Below are positions 8,020-17,365 of a stretch of 64,000 nucleotides of DNA, piece by piece (positions within the stretch are counted from its first letter, which is position 1; each line of letters opens with the position of its first letter). The position numbers and the translations under genes were made by a program. The DNA comes from Xanthomonas sp. XNM01 (lineage in GTDB: Bacteria; Pseudomonadota; Gammaproteobacteria; Xanthomonadales; Xanthomonadaceae), in the NCBI RefSeq assembly GCF_014851915.1, contig NZ_JACVAP010000004.1, forward strand, positions 434,001 through 498,000, given 5' to 3'. The notes below the pieces were generated by a model. The model was not told where the DNA came from. It ran no database searches and worked only from the letters and a program-made list of their open reading frames with translations.

Positions 8020-9575
8020 TGCACCGGTCCGAAGAAACTGCTTTCGATCTCGCGGCTGGTCCTGCCGTCGAGGCTCTCGACGATGATCCGCACCGCATGG
8101 CGTCCGCGCACGTCGTCGTCGGGTGCGGCGGTGGCGGTGACCGGCAGCGACAGCACCTGCTCGGGGCCGGCCTCCACGACGATGTCGCCATCGCGCAGCA
8201 TGATACCCGGCGTCGCCGACTCCAGCCGGATCCTGTACTCGCGTGCGACCTGCGCCTTGTTGACCAGCTTCAGCGTGTAGTCGTTGTCGACCCGGCCATC
8301 GCCGCCCTGGCGGTACAGCGCGTTGCGGTCGCGCAGCACTTCGGCGATCAGATCGCTGCGGTTGCCCACACCCCAGCCCCAGCCGACGATCAGCGCCAGC
8401 AGGATGAAGCCGTAGACGAAGATCCGCGGCCGCGCGACCTTGGTGGTGTCGCCATCGATCGCGTTCTGGGTCGAATAGCGGATCAGGCCCTTGGGATAGC
8501 CCATCTTCCCCATCACGTCGTCGCAGGCGTCGATGCAGGCGCCGCAGGCGATGCACTCGTACTGCAGGCCGTTGCGGATGTCGATGCCGGTCGGGCAGAC
8601 CTGCACGCAGATCGTGCAGTCGATGCAGTCGCCGAGCTGGTCCAGCTCGAACTTCGGCAGCGGCTCGGCTTTCTGGCCGGCGCCGGCCAGGGCGATCGTG
8701 CCATGCGCCTGCAGGCGGTTGTCGGCGGCGGTCGGATGCTTGCTTGTGCGGAACACATAATCGTAGGCGGTGCGCACGTCGAGCAGGCCGCGGGCGCGCT
8801 CGAGCACGCTGCCGAGGCCGCGCTTGCGCGGACCGCGCGGCTCGCCGCGCATGGGGTCGTAGGCGATCAGCAGGGTGTTGCGGTCGAACATCGCGCTCTG
8901 GAAGCGCGCGTACGGGCACATGTACTTGCACACCTGCTCGCGCAGGAAGCCGGCGTTGCCCCAGGTGGCCAGTGCGTAGAACAGCACCCAGAAGGTTTCC
9001 CAGCCGCCCCACTGCCAGGTGAAGAGACGGCTGCCCAGTTCGGTGATCGGGGTGAAGAAGCCGACGAAGGTGAAGCCGGTCCACAGTGCGAACACCAGCC
9101 ACAGCGTGTGCTTGGCGCCCTTGCGCAGCAGCTTCTCGCGTGTCCATGGGCCGGCGTCGAGCTTCATCCGCTTGGCGCGGTCGCCCTCGGTCCACTGCTC
9201 CATCCACAGGAACACTTCGGTCCATACCGTCTGCGGACAGGCGTAGCCGCAGAACAGGCGCCCGGCCAGCGCGGTGAAGAAGAACAGCGCCATCGCCGCG
9301 ATGATCAGCAGCAGCGCGAGGAACAGGAAATCCTGCGGCCAGAACACCAGGCCGAACACGTAGAACTTGCGTGCCGGGAGATCGAACAGCACCGCCTGGC
9401 GACCGTCCCACGGCAGCCACGGGAACACGTAGAACATGCCCAGCAGCCAGATCACCGCGGCGACGCGCAGCCTGGCGAAGCGCCCGGACACGTCGCGCGG
9501 ATAGACCTTGCGCTCGCTGACATAGAAGGAGTTGCCCTGGCCGTCGACGACGTCCAGCGGGATGCGTTTGCTCAT
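8016..9575 (-). CDS. ccoG: cbb3 oxidase accessory ferredoxin-like protein CcoG (FixG/RdxA)
   Basis: 519-aa membrane protein with several helices and two [4Fe-4S] cluster motifs: CIDCTICVQVCPTGIDIRNG and CIACGACIDACDDVMGK, plus the early CGYACPQTVWTEVF cysteines. A C-terminal Ig-like periplasmic domain follows. CcoG acts as a cupric reductase in cbb3 assembly. Start ATG 9575 (MSKRIPLDVVDGQG) is preferred over the longer frame to 9746, whose extra residues look non-coding. Confidence 0.96.
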   Translation of the reverse strand: MSKRIPLDVVDGQGNSFYVSERKVYPRDVSGRFARLRVAAVIWLLGMFYVFPWLPWDGRQAVLFDLPARKFYVFGLVFWPQDFLFLALLLIIAAMALFFFTALAGRLFCGYACPQTVWTEVFLWMEQWTEGDRAKRMKLDAGPWTREKLLRKGAKHTLWLVFALWTGFTFVGFFTPITELGSRLFTWQWGGWETFWVLFYALATWGNAGFLREQVCKYMCPYARFQSAMFDRNTLLIAYDPMRGEPRGPRKRGLGSVLERARGLLDVRTAYDYVFRTSKHPTAADNRLQAHGTIALAGAGQKAEPLPKFELDQLGDCIDCTICVQVCPTGIDIRNGLQYECIACGACIDACDDVMGKMGYPKGLIRYSTQNAIDGDTTKVARPRIFVYGFILLALIVGWGWGVGNRSDLIAEVLRDRNALYRQGGDGRVDNDYTLKLVNKAQVAREYRIRLESATPGIMLRDGDIVVEAGPEQVLSLPVTATAAPDDDVRGRHAVRIIVESLDGRTSREIESSFFGPVQ

Positions 9576-9788
9576 GGGTGCCTTCCTGCGGGCGACGACG
9601 CGCGTCCGCGAGGGCGGACCGGCGTGCTGGCGTGGGCGGATGAAATCATGGTCTGGGGCGTCGCCGCATCGAGGCGGCGTGGCGAGCGGAACGGGGTTTC
9701 CGCGATGTCCAGTATCCGGCGACGCCCGCGTGCGCGGTAGCGTCAAATTGTCGCAGGGGGGCTCGTGCAGGCGAGCCCAAAAAGCCGC
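9576..9788. other. 213-bp gap in the cco block with a hairpin
   Basis: The only gap above 20 bp inside the cco block. A 7-bp inverted repeat GGGCTCG/CGAGCCC (9759-9765 and 9772-9778) follows the end of the small membrane gene, without a T-run in the direction of transcription. A TTGACG hexamer on the minus strand (9746-9741) has no suitable -10, so an internal ccoG promoter is uncertain. Confidence 0.4.
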
Positions 9789-10088
9789 TTATTTCTCGGG
9801 CGGCAACGCGTGGTTGAAGCGACTGGACGGACGCAGCAGGATCCAGGTGAACAGGCTGGACGAAGCGGTCGCCAGCCAGAACACGAAGAAGCCCAGCGAA
9901 TAGCCGAGCTCCCGTGAAATCTGCAGGTCGGGGAAGGTCATGTCGCGCAGCATCAGCGGATCGACGAAGGCGAAGAACACCATCGTCGCCACGCCGGCAG
10001 CGAAGAAGCTGGGCCAGGCGATGGCCCCCACGCGCTGCGCGAGCGGGCGTGGGGGGTGATCGAAACGTGGCTCGCTGAAGTCGCTCAC
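9789..10088 (-). CDS. Unknown two-helix membrane protein inside the cco operon
   Basis: 99 aa from a GTG start (10088), 6 bp after the ccoP stop, with GAAGGA about 10 nt upstream as ribosome site. It has a polar N-terminus, two predicted membrane helices (around 25-45 and 65-85) and a basic C-terminal tail. It matches no cco gene I recognise: it is not CcoQ (present separately), CcoH or CcoS. Its fixed place between ccoP and ccoG suggests a part in cbb3 assembly or stability, but the sequence gives no function. Confidence 0.75.
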   Translation of the reverse strand: MSDFSEPRFDHPPRPLAQRVGAIAWPSFFAAGVATMVFFAFVDPLMLRDMTFPDLQISRELGYSLGFFVFWLATASSSLFTWILLRPSSRFNHALPPEK

Positions 10089-10094
10089 TGCGCG

Positions 10095-11036
10095 TCAGTC
10101 CTTCGCCGGGGCGCTCCCGGTTCCGGCCTCATTATGCGACAGCGACCAGACGTATGCAGCGACCAGGCGGGCGCGGGTTTCGCCGAGCAGTTCGCGGTGC
10201 GCGGGCATCACGCCATGGCGGCCGTCGGTGATGGTCCTGGTCAGGCTTTCGCGGGTGCTGCCGTACATCCAGTAGTCGTCGGTCAGGTCGGGCGCGCCCA
10301 GTTCCTGGTTGCCCTTGCCGTCGATGCCGTGGCAGGCCACGCAGACGCCTTCGTACAGCTTCTTGCCCTGTGCGGCCATGAAGTTGTTCTGCAGCGTCTC
10401 CGGCGCGGACAGGGTGCGGACGTAGGCGATGGTGTAGTCCACCGCGTTGTCGCCGCCCATGCCGGTCAGCACCTGGCCCCAGCCGGGCATGATGCCGTCG
10501 CGGCCATCGAGCACGGTTTCCAGCACGCGTTCCGGACTGCCGCCCCAGTGCCAGATGTCGTCGGTCAGGTTCGGGTAGCCGATCGCACCCTGGCCCGAGG
10601 AGCCGTGACAGGTGGCGCAGGTGTTGCTGAAGATCGAGCGCCCCAGTGCCAGCGCCTTCTGGTCCTTGGCCAGCACGTCGATGGCCTGGTTGGCGAACGG
10701 CTTGAAGGTTTCCTCCAGGCGCGCGTCCTGCACGGCCTTCTCGTCGGCGTGCTCACCGGCCGAGGACCACTTGGAGTAGCCCGGAATCGCGCCGAGGCCG
10801 CCGTACCAGAAGATGTAGCCGACCGCGAACACGATGGTGATGTAGAACAGGTTGATCCACCACTTCGGCAACGGCTTGTTGTACTCGGTGATGTCGCCGT
10901 CCCAGGTATGCAGGGTCTCTTCCGGGCCCGGATCGTTCGGGCGGCGACGCGCGGTCCACCACAGCAGCCAGACACAGCCCAGCAGGTTCAGCGCGACGAT
11001 CGCGATGACGTACCACGTCCATCCGGTGCTCATCAT
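10095..11036 (-). CDS. ccoP: cbb3-type cytochrome c oxidase subunit III (diheme)
   Basis: 313-aa membrane-anchored diheme cytochrome c. Two N-terminal helices (TWYVIAIVALNLLGCVWLLWW and NLFYITIVFAVGYIFWYGG) are followed by two c-type heme sites, CATCH at 140-144 and CVACH at 232-236. It passes electrons from the bc1 complex or soluble cytochromes to CcoO. The start ATG 11036 overlaps the ccoQ stop; a second ATG follows at once. Confidence 0.97.
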   Translation of the reverse strand: MMSTGWTWYVIAIVALNLLGCVWLLWWTARRRPNDPGPEETLHTWDGDITEYNKPLPKWWINLFYITIVFAVGYIFWYGGLGAIPGYSKWSSAGEHADEKAVQDARLEETFKPFANQAIDVLAKDQKALALGRSIFSNTCATCHGSSGQGAIGYPNLTDDIWHWGGSPERVLETVLDGRDGIMPGWGQVLTGMGGDNAVDYTIAYVRTLSAPETLQNNFMAAQGKKLYEGVCVACHGIDGKGNQELGAPDLTDDYWMYGSTRESLTRTITDGRHGVMPAHRELLGETRARLVAAYVWSLSHNEAGTGSAPAKD

Positions 11037-11176
11037 GCCCGGTTCCCCCTGTCTTCCTCATCCAGCGGCAGGCGTGCCGCATCCTCGAACTCGCGCTTGC
11101 GCTTCGGGCTCCAGGCCCAGATCCAGCCGCCGACGAACATCGCCAGCAGGATGGCGGTGACGATTCCCGAGATCAT
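11033..11176 (-). CDS. ccoQ: cbb3-type oxidase subunit CcoQ (small)
   Basis: 47 aa: one membrane helix ([20 protein letters not shown]) then the signature [18 protein letters not shown]. CcoQ stabilises the interaction of CcoP with the CcoNO core. It overlaps both neighbours by 4 bp (ATGA with the ccoO stop upstream and the ccoP start downstream). It is easily missed because a longer shadow frame covers it. Confidence 0.93.
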   Translation of the reverse strand: MISGIVTAILLAMFVGGWIWAWSPKRKREFEDAARLPLDEEDRGNRA

Positions 11177-11805
11177 TGCTGGCCTCCACGCGGCGCATGC
11201 CGTCCAAGTCCCTGCAGGTAGGCCACGACCGCATCCAGCTCGGTCTTGCCCTCGACGTCGGCCGGCGCCTGCGCGATCTGCTCGTCGGTGTAGGGGTCGC
11301 CCAGGGTCTTCAGCGCACCCATGCGCTTGGCCACGGTGGTGCCGTTGACCTCGGTCTTCTCCAGCCACGGGAAGCCCGGCATGTTCGACTCGGGCACCAC
11401 GTCGCGCGGATTGATCAGGTGCACGCGGTGCCAGTCGTCGGAGTAGCGGCCGCCGACGCGGGCCAGGTCCGGACCGGTGCGCTTGCTGCCCCACTGGAAC
11501 GGCCGGTCGTAGACCGACTCGCCGGCCAGCGAGTAGTGGCCATAGCGCTCGGACTCGAAGCGCAGGGTGCGCACCATCTGCGAGTGGCAGTTGTAGCAGC
11601 CCTCGCGGATGTAGATGTCGCGCCCTGCCAGTTCGAGCGCCGGATAGGGTTCGACCCCTTCCAGCGGCTCGATCGTCTCGGCCTGGAACATCAGCGGCAC
11701 GATCTCGGCCAGGCCGCCGAACGAAATGGCCACCGCGATCAGCACCGCCATCAGGCCGATGTTCTTCTCGACTTTCTCGTGTGCGTTGTTGTTGTCGTTG
11801 CTCAT
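11173..11805 (-). CDS. ccoO: cbb3-type cytochrome c oxidase subunit II (monoheme)
   Basis: 210 aa with one N-terminal membrane helix ([20 protein letters not shown]) and a single heme-c site CYNCH (70-74). The conserved [18 protein letters not shown] precedes it and SMPGFPWL-type loops follow. It accepts electrons from CcoP and delivers them to CcoN. It is 12 bp from ccoN. Confidence 0.98.
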   Translation of the reverse strand: MSNDNNNAHEKVEKNIGLMAVLIAVAISFGGLAEIVPLMFQAETIEPLEGVEPYPALELAGRDIYIREGCYNCHSQMVRTLRFESERYGHYSLAGESVYDRPFQWGSKRTGPDLARVGGRYSDDWHRVHLINPRDVVPESNMPGFPWLEKTEVNGTTVAKRMGALKTLGDPYTDEQIAQAPADVEGKTELDAVVAYLQGLGRHAPRGGQQ

Positions 11806-11817
11806 GTCGGTCCGTCC

Positions 11818-13257
11818 TCAGGCACGCGCTTCGGAAGCGTCGGGCGCCATCACCGGCGCGCCGGCCAGCGAAGTGGCGGTGCGGTAGGTCTTGTAGGTGT
11901 TCCAGGCCATCACGCCCATGCCGGCCAGCACCAGGAGACCGCCGCCCAGGCGGATCAGGTAGTACGGATAGGTCGCGTTGAGCGCCTCGACGAAGCTGTA
12001 CGTCAGCGTGCCGTCGTCATTGGTGGCGCGCCACATCAGGCCCTGCATGACGCCGGCGATCCACATCGAGGCGATGTAGAACACCACGCCCAGCGTGTGC
12101 AGCCAGAAGTGCAGGTCGATGGCCTTGATGGAGAACATCTGCTCGCGGCCCAGCAGCTTGGGCAGCAGCGCGTAGATCGAACCGATCGAAATCATCGCCA
12201 CCCAGCCCAGCGCACCGGCGTGCACGTGGCCGACGGTCCAGTCGGTGTAGTGCGACAGCGAGTTGACCATCTTGATCGACATCATCGGCCCCTCGAAGGT
12301 CGCGATCATGTAGAACGAGATCGCCACGATCAGGAACTTCAGGATCGGGTCGGTGCGCAGCTTGTACCAGACGCCCGACAGGGTCATCACGCCGTTGATC
12401 GCGCCGCCCCAGCTCGGTGCCAGCAGCACCAGCGAGAACACCATGCCCAGCGACTGTGCCCAGTCCGGCAGGGCGGTGTACTGCAGGTGGTGCGGGCCGG
12501 CCCACATGTAGACCGCGATCAGCGCCCAGAAGTGCACGATCGACAGCCGGTAGGAATACACCGGGCGGCCGGCCTGCTTGGGCACGAAGTAGTACATCAT
12601 GCCGAGGAAGCCGGCGGTCAGCAGGAAGCCCACTGCGTTGTGGCCGTACCACCACTGCACCATCGCGTCGACGGCACCGGAGTAGACCGGGTACGACTTG
12701 GTCAGGCCCACCGGAATCGACAGGTTGTTGACGATATGCAGCAGGGCGATGGCGATGATGTACGCGGCGTAGAACCAGTTGGCCACGTAGATGTGCTTGA
12801 CCCGGCGCTTGGCGATCGTGCCGAGGAACAGCACCGCGTACGCCACCCAGACCACCGTGATCAGGATGTCGATCGGCCATTCCAGCTCGGCGTACTCCTT
12901 GCCCTGGGTGTAGCCCAGCGGCAGGGAGATCGCGGCCAGCAGGATCACCAGCTGCCATCCCCAGAACACGAAGGCGGCCAGCTTGTCGGAAATGAGCCGC
13001 ACGTGGCAGGTACGCTGCACCACATGCAGGCTGGTGGCGAACAGCGCGCTGCCACCGAAGGCGAAGATCACCGCATTGGTATGCAGTGGTCGCAACCGCC
13101 CGTAACTCAGCCAGGGCAGGTCGAAATTGAGCGCTGGCCAGTAAAGCTGTGCGGCGATGATGACGCCGACCAGCATGCCTACGATGCCCCAGACCACGGT
13201 CATCACCGCGAACTGACGCACCACCTTGTCGTTGTATGTCCCCTGCACGCTTTGCAT
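11818..13257 (-). CDS. ccoN: cbb3-type cytochrome c oxidase subunit I
   Basis: 479-aa, 12-helix heme-copper oxidase catalytic subunit of the high-affinity C family. Conserved blocks include [35 protein letters not shown], the [13 protein letters not shown] loop, [18 protein letters not shown] and the C-terminal [12 protein letters not shown]. It reduces oxygen at very low oxygen tension and pumps protons. It is the promoter-proximal gene of the leftward cco block and lies 56 bp from an ideal Fnr/Anr box. Confidence 0.98.
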   Translation of the reverse strand: MQSVQGTYNDKVVRQFAVMTVVWGIVGMLVGVIIAAQLYWPALNFDLPWLSYGRLRPLHTNAVIFAFGGSALFATSLHVVQRTCHVRLISDKLAAFVFWGWQLVILLAAISLPLGYTQGKEYAELEWPIDILITVVWVAYAVLFLGTIAKRRVKHIYVANWFYAAYIIAIALLHIVNNLSIPVGLTKSYPVYSGAVDAMVQWWYGHNAVGFLLTAGFLGMMYYFVPKQAGRPVYSYRLSIVHFWALIAVYMWAGPHHLQYTALPDWAQSLGMVFSLVLLAPSWGGAINGVMTLSGVWYKLRTDPILKFLIVAISFYMIATFEGPMMSIKMVNSLSHYTDWTVGHVHAGALGWVAMISIGSIYALLPKLLGREQMFSIKAIDLHFWLHTLGVVFYIASMWIAGVMQGLMWRATNDDGTLTYSFVEALNATYPYYLIRLGGGLLVLAGMGVMAWNTYKTYRTATSLAGAPVMAPDASEARA

Positions 13258-13312
13258 GCGGTCCGATCCTCAGTCTGAACGGGGGCGATCATCCGCCCAT
13301 GAACGTGCCCGG

Positions 13313-13332
13313 GCATTGATCGTGATCAATGC
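13313..13332 (-). promoter_or_regulatory. Fnr/Anr box upstream of ccoN
   Basis: GCATTGATCGTGATCAATGC contains the consensus half sites TTGAT-N4-ATCAA with no mismatch and is a 20-bp palindrome. Its centre (13322.5) is 41.5 bp upstream of a predicted start near 13281, and a GATGAT -10-like hexamer sits at 13293-13288. This is a class II activator geometry for low-oxygen induction of ccoN. On the other strand, a TTTAAA at 13359-13364 is spaced less well for pat. Confidence 0.9.
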
Positions 13333-13466
13333 GCTAACGGACCGTGTCGGGGTACCCGTTTAAATGGCCGTCGCCATGCCCGACGGAAGACCGGGATGCC
13401 GGGACTGCCTGCGTTTGCTGGGGTGGCCCTTGGCGGGCAGCTTAGGCGCGCGGGCGCGGCACCGCC

Positions 13467-13500
13467 TTGGACAGATTGACCGATGGGACAATCTGTCCAA
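13467..13500. promoter_or_regulatory. 12-bp perfect inverted repeat upstream of pat (probable operator)
   Basis: TTGGACAGATTG (13467-13478), 10-nt spacer, CAATCTGTCCAA (13489-13500). It ends 66 bp before the pat start codon. The high symmetry and position suit a dimeric repressor or activator site. It has no T-run and so is unlikely to be a terminator. The regulator is unknown. Confidence 0.6.
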
Positions 13501-13566
13501 GGGTCGGAGCCTGTGCCGCAGCAGGGTAATGTGTGCCGGAATGCTGACGAGGACGCCGCCGACGCG

Positions 13567-16278
13567 ATGAGTACCTACGCCCTGGAATCGGTCTTCCGCC
13601 CGCGCTCGGTCGCCATCGTCGGCGGCAGCCCGCGCGCGCGTTCGGTCGGGCGTACCGTCGTGCGCAACCTGCGCGAAGCCGGCTTCGCGGGGAAGATCGG
13701 CGTGGTCAATCCGCGCCATCCGGTGATCGAGGGGCTGGCCACCGTCGCCCACATGGCCGACCTGCCGTTCTCGCCGGAACTGGTGGTGGTGACCACGCCG
13801 GCGGCGACCGTGCCGGACGTGATCGCCCAGGCGATCGCCTGCAAGGCCAAGGCGGCCGTGGTGATCACCGCGGGACTGGGCCAGGGGCCGGGCTCGCTGC
13901 TGGCGCGGATCGAGGCGCTCGCGCGCCCGCACGGGCTGCGCATCGTCGGCCCGAACTGCCTGGGCGTGATGGCGCCGCACGCGAAACTCAATGTCAGCTT
14001 CGCCGCCCGCGGCCCGCTGCCAGGGGATCTGGCCCTGCTGTCGCAGTCCGGCGCGATCGCGGCCGGGCTGATCGAATGGGGCGTGGAGCGCTCGGTCGGC
14101 TTCTCCGCGGTGGTCTCGCTGGGCGATGCCCTGGACGTGGACTTCGGCGATCTGCTCGATTACTTCGCCCAGGATCCGAAAACGCGCGCGATCCTGCTCT
14201 ACGTCGAATCGATCCGCGATGCCCGCAAGTTCATGTCCGCCGCGCGTGCCGCCGCCCGTTCCAAGCCGGTGGTGGTGGTCAAGTCCGGACGTCATGCGCA
14301 GGGCGCGCGCGCCGCGGCCACCCATACCGGCGCGCTGGCCGGCGCCGACGCGGTGTACGACGCCGCATTCCGGCGCGCCGGCCTGCTGCGCGTGCTGGCG
14401 CTGGACGAGCTGTTCGCCGCGGCCGAGACCCTGGGCCACGTGCGCGCCGCGCCCGGCCGGCGGCTGGCGATCCTGACCAACGGTGGCGGCGTTGGCGTGC
14501 TCGGCGTGGACCGGCTGGTCGACCTGGGCGGCACCCTGGCGGCGCTGTCCGAGCAGACCGTGCGCACGCTGGACGCGGTACTGCCGTCGACCTGGTCGCG
14601 CGGCAACCCGGTGGACATCGTCGGCGATGCCGATGGCGGGCGCTATGCGGCCGCGCTGCAGGCGCTGCTGGCCGACCGCGACAACGACGCGGTGCTGGTG
14701 ATGAACGTGCCGACCGCGCTGTCCTCCGGCATCGAGGCGGCCGAGGCGGTGACCCGGACGGTGGCGGCCGCGCCGCGCGGCGGCAAGCCGGTGTTCGGGG
14801 TCTGGCTGGGCAACGAACTGGTCGCGGTGGATGCATTGAACCGCGCCAACATTCCCACCTACGCCACCGAGGCCGACGCGGTCCGCGGCTTCATGTACCT
14901 GGTCCGCCACCATGAGGCACAGCAGGCGCTGATGGAGACGCCACCGAGCCTGCCCGAGGATTTCGTCGTCGATACCGCCGCCGCGCAGGCGATCGTGTCC
15001 CGGGCGCTGGCCGCCGGGCAGCAGTGGCTGGACCCGATCGCGGTGACGCGGCTGTTCGGTGCCTACGGCATCCCGATCACGCCGGTGATCCTGGCCCGTG
15101 ACGCGGCCGAGGCGATGGCGGCCGCCGCACCGCTGCTGGCGCAGGGCAGCCCGGTCGCGCTGAAGATCCTGTCGCCGGACATCGTGCACAAGTCCGATGT
15201 CGATGGCGTGCGCCTGAACCTGGTCAGCGCGCAGGCGGTCGGCGACGCGGCCGAGGCGATCCTGCAGCGTGCGCGCGAACTGCGGCCCGAGGCGCGGATC
15301 GAGGGCGTCACCGTGCATCCGATGATCGTGCGGCCGAAGGCGCGCGAGCTGATCGCCGGCATCGCCGACGACGCCACGTTCGGTCCGGTGATCGTGTTCG
15401 GCCGCGGCGGCACCGCGGTCGAGGTGATCGACGACAAGGCGCTGGCGCTGCCGCCGCTGGATCTGCGGCTGGCACATGAGCTGATCGGCCGCACCCGGGT
15501 CTCGCGCATCCTCAAGGCCTACCGCGACGTGCCGGCCGCCGACGAGCGCGCGGTGGCGCTGGTGCTGGTGAAGCTGGCGCAGCTGGCCGCCGACATTCCC
15601 GAGATCCGCGAGCTGGACATCAACCCGCTGCTGGCCGACCGCGACGGCGTGATCGCGGTCGATGCGCGGGTTTCCGTCGCCCCGGCCGGTGCGTTCGGCG
15701 CCAACCAGAAGGGCCCGTGGCATTCGCGTTTCGTGATCCGCCCGTACCCGAAGGAGTGGGAGCGCCATGTCGACCTGCTGCAGGGCCGGCGCATGTTCGT
15801 GCGACCGGTACGGCCCGAGGACGATGCGCTGTTCCGCGAGTTCTTCGCCCGGGTGACCGAGGAGGACCTGCGCCTGCGCTTCTTCCAGGCGGTGCGCCAT
15901 TTCAGCCATGAGTTCATCGCGCGCCTGACTCAGCTCGACTACGCGCGCTCGATCGCGCTGGTGGCGATCGACCCCGACAGCGGGCAGATGCTCGGCGCCG
16001 TGCGGCTGCTGGCCGACGCCAACTACGAGCGTGGCGAGTACGGCATCCTGGTGCGCTCGGACCTGAAGGGCTACGGCATCGGCTGGCAGCTGATGCGGAT
16101 CATGATCGAGTACGCCGGCGCGATCGGCCTGCGCATGGTCGAAGGCCAGGTCCTGCGCGAGAACGTGACGATGCTGGCGATGTGCCAGCACCTGGGCTTT
16201 CGCACCGAACCCGACCCGGACGACCCGACCGTGGTCAACGTCACCCTGCCGGTACACGCCGAGGACGCCGGCGGCTAG
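13567..16278 (+). CDS. pat: Protein lysine acetyltransferase Pat (acyl-CoA synthetase-like plus GNAT domain)
   Basis: 903 aa, collinear with the YfiQ/Pat family (886 aa in E. coli). Order: CoA-binding Rossmann domain (about 1-130, SVAIVGGSPRARSVG), ligase-CoA domain (about 150-290), ATP-grasp domain (about 480-690, GSPVALKILSPDIVHKSDVDG), GNAT domain (about 745-895) with acetyl-CoA loop VRSDLKGYGIG. Family members acetylate lysines of acetyl-CoA synthetase and other proteins. Unlike E. coli YfiQ, it keeps a histidine at the phospho-relay position of ADP-forming acyl-CoA synthetases (His253, ATHTGALAG). Start ATG 13567 matches the family N-terminus (YALESVFRPRSVA). It is divergent from the cco operon. 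Confidence 0.92.
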   Translation: MSTYALESVFRPRSVAIVGGSPRARSVGRTVVRNLREAGFAGKIGVVNPRHPVIEGLATVAHMADLPFSPELVVVTTPAATVPDVIAQAIACKAKAAVVITAGLGQGPGSLLARIEALARPHGLRIVGPNCLGVMAPHAKLNVSFAARGPLPGDLALLSQSGAIAAGLIEWGVERSVGFSAVVSLGDALDVDFGDLLDYFAQDPKTRAILLYVESIRDARKFMSAARAAARSKPVVVVKSGRHAQGARAAATHTGALAGADAVYDAAFRRAGLLRVLALDELFAAAETLGHVRAAPGRRLAILTNGGGVGVLGVDRLVDLGGTLAALSEQTVRTLDAVLPSTWSRGNPVDIVGDADGGRYAAALQALLADRDNDAVLVMNVPTALSSGIEAAEAVTRTVAAAPRGGKPVFGVWLGNELVAVDALNRANIPTYATEADAVRGFMYLVRHHEAQQALMETPPSLPEDFVVDTAAAQAIVSRALAAGQQWLDPIAVTRLFGAYGIPITPVILARDAAEAMAAAAPLLAQGSPVALKILSPDIVHKSDVDGVRLNLVSAQAVGDAAEAILQRARELRPEARIEGVTVHPMIVRPKARELIAGIADDATFGPVIVFGRGGTAVEVIDDKALALPPLDLRLAHELIGRTRVSRILKAYRDVPAADERAVALVLVKLAQLAADIPEIRELDINPLLADRDGVIAVDARVSVAPAGAFGANQKGPWHSRFVIRPYPKEWERHVDLLQGRRMFVRPVRPEDDALFREFFARVTEEDLRLRFFQAVRHFSHEFIARLTQLDYARSIALVAIDPDSGQMLGAVRLLADANYERGEYGILVRSDLKGYGIGWQLMRIMIEYAGAIGLRMVEGQVLRENVTMLAMCQHLGFRTEPDPDDPTVVNVTLPVHAEDAGG

Positions 16279-16426
16279 GTCGACCCTGGCGGCGGCTGAG
16301 TGCAGCGTGCGAGCGAAGTGGGCCGCCAGCGTGAGGAAGGCGGGGAGCCCGGCCTGCCGACGGGACGCGGACTGGTCGATGGGCGAGCACGCCGGTCACC
16401 ACCCGGCATCGCGGCCGGCCCAACGC

Positions 16427-16452
16427 AAAAGCCCCGCACTGGGCGGGGCTTT
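16427..16452 (-). terminator. Rho-independent terminator (tRNA-Met, possibly also pat)
   Basis: Stem AAAGCCCCGC (16428-16437) and GCGGGGCTTT (16443-16452) around a 5-nt loop. Read leftwards it ends the tRNA-Met transcript with TTTT; read rightwards it ends in TTT and could also stop pat transcription. Confidence 0.88.
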
Positions 16453-16468
16453 CGGCGTCTCTTCGCGG

Positions 16469-16545
16469 TGGTGGCTATGGGTGGACTCGAACCACCGACC
16501 CCAGCATTATGAGTGCTGTGCTCTAACCGGCTGAGCTACATAGCC
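16469..16545 (-). tRNA. tRNA-Met (anticodon CAT, elongator type)
   Basis: Minus-strand cloverleaf: acceptor GGCTATG/CATAGCC, anticodon arm CAGCA-CTCATAA-TGCTG with CAT, T arm GTGG-TTCGAGT-CCAC, discriminator A, encoded CCA. The 5' end GGCTATG pairs fully, unlike the mismatched first pair of initiator tRNA, so this is elongator tRNA-Met. The body is close to E. coli tRNA-Met. Confidence 0.96.
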
Positions 16546-16662
16546 CCGCGGAGAACTGGCAATTTTTCCTGCTTCCGGCCCGCTTGTCAACGTTCCGCTT
16601 GCTGGCCCGCTTCCCGGCGTGGCACAGTCCCCGACAGTCGAGATTTCTCAGGAGTCCGCATC

Positions 16663-17259
16663 GTGATCGATCCGGACGGATACAGGCCGAACGTCGGCAT
16701 CGTGCTCATGCGGCCGGATGGACAGGTGTTCTGGGCACGCCGCGTGCGCCGGGACGGCTGGCAGTTCCCGCAGGGCGGCATGCGCAGCGACGAGACCCCC
16801 GTCGAGGCGATGTACCGCGAGCTGCACGAGGAAACCGGGCTGTCGCCCGAACATGTGGAAGTGCTGGGCGCCACGCCCGGCTGGCTGCGTTACCGCCTGC
16901 CAGGGCGGGCGGTCCGGCGCGACGCGCGCCAGGTCTGCATCGGCCAGAAGCAGGTGTGGTTCCTGCTGCGCCTGGTCGGGGCGGAGTCCGAGGTCCGGCT
17001 GGATCTCACCGAAACCCCGGAGTTCGACCACTGGCGCTGGGTGGACTTCTGGTACCCGGTCGAGCACGTGGTCACCTTCAAGCGCGGTGTCTACGCGCGC
17101 GCCCTGCGGCATCTGGCGCCGCTGGCACGCGGGACCGGTGCGGTCGTCCAGCAGATGCCCGGGACCGCGCAGGAGGCCTGGATGCCGGGCAACGCGGCAG
17201 CGGGCCACGATCGCCCGCGCAAGCGTCCGCGTGGCAACCGGGGGCAGCGAACGGCTTGA
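16663..17259 (+). CDS. rppH: RNA pyrophosphohydrolase RppH
   Basis: 198-aa Nudix hydrolase that removes pyrophosphate from 5' ends of mRNAs and so starts RNase E-dependent decay. The Nudix box [23 protein letters not shown] is visible at about 37-59, with QFPQGG before it and [20 protein letters not shown] in the C-terminal part. The GTG start at 16663 is chosen because [14 protein letters not shown] matches the family N-terminus and CAGGAG lies at 16649-16654. It has a lysine/arginine-rich tail beyond the Nudix fold. The gene stands alone. Confidence 0.96.
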   Translation: MIDPDGYRPNVGIVLMRPDGQVFWARRVRRDGWQFPQGGMRSDETPVEAMYRELHEETGLSPEHVEVLGATPGWLRYRLPGRAVRRDARQVCIGQKQVWFLLRLVGAESEVRLDLTETPEFDHWRWVDFWYPVEHVVTFKRGVYARALRHLAPLARGTGAVVQQMPGTAQEAWMPGNAAAGHDRPRKRPRGNRGQRTA

Positions 17260-17365
17260 TGACGTTGTCCGGCGTCTCAGGGGACATTGCCGGCCGCGTC
17301 CGGTAGTGGGGTCCGGCTTCCCCGGGGCATGCACGACGAATGGCTGAATGCGTTTACGGCTGGAA

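Noticed and set aside
9759..9778. Hairpin GGGCTCG/CGAGCCC as a terminator splitting the cco operon
   Set aside because: The run of T lies on the wrong side for leftward transcription, so it is not a standard terminator.
13360..16257. A 965-codon open frame on the minus strand, opposite pat
   Set aside because: Its product is His/Arg/Gly/Gln-rich noise of the kind that high-GC codon bias forces on the antisense strand; the plus-strand frame encodes a full-length Pat.
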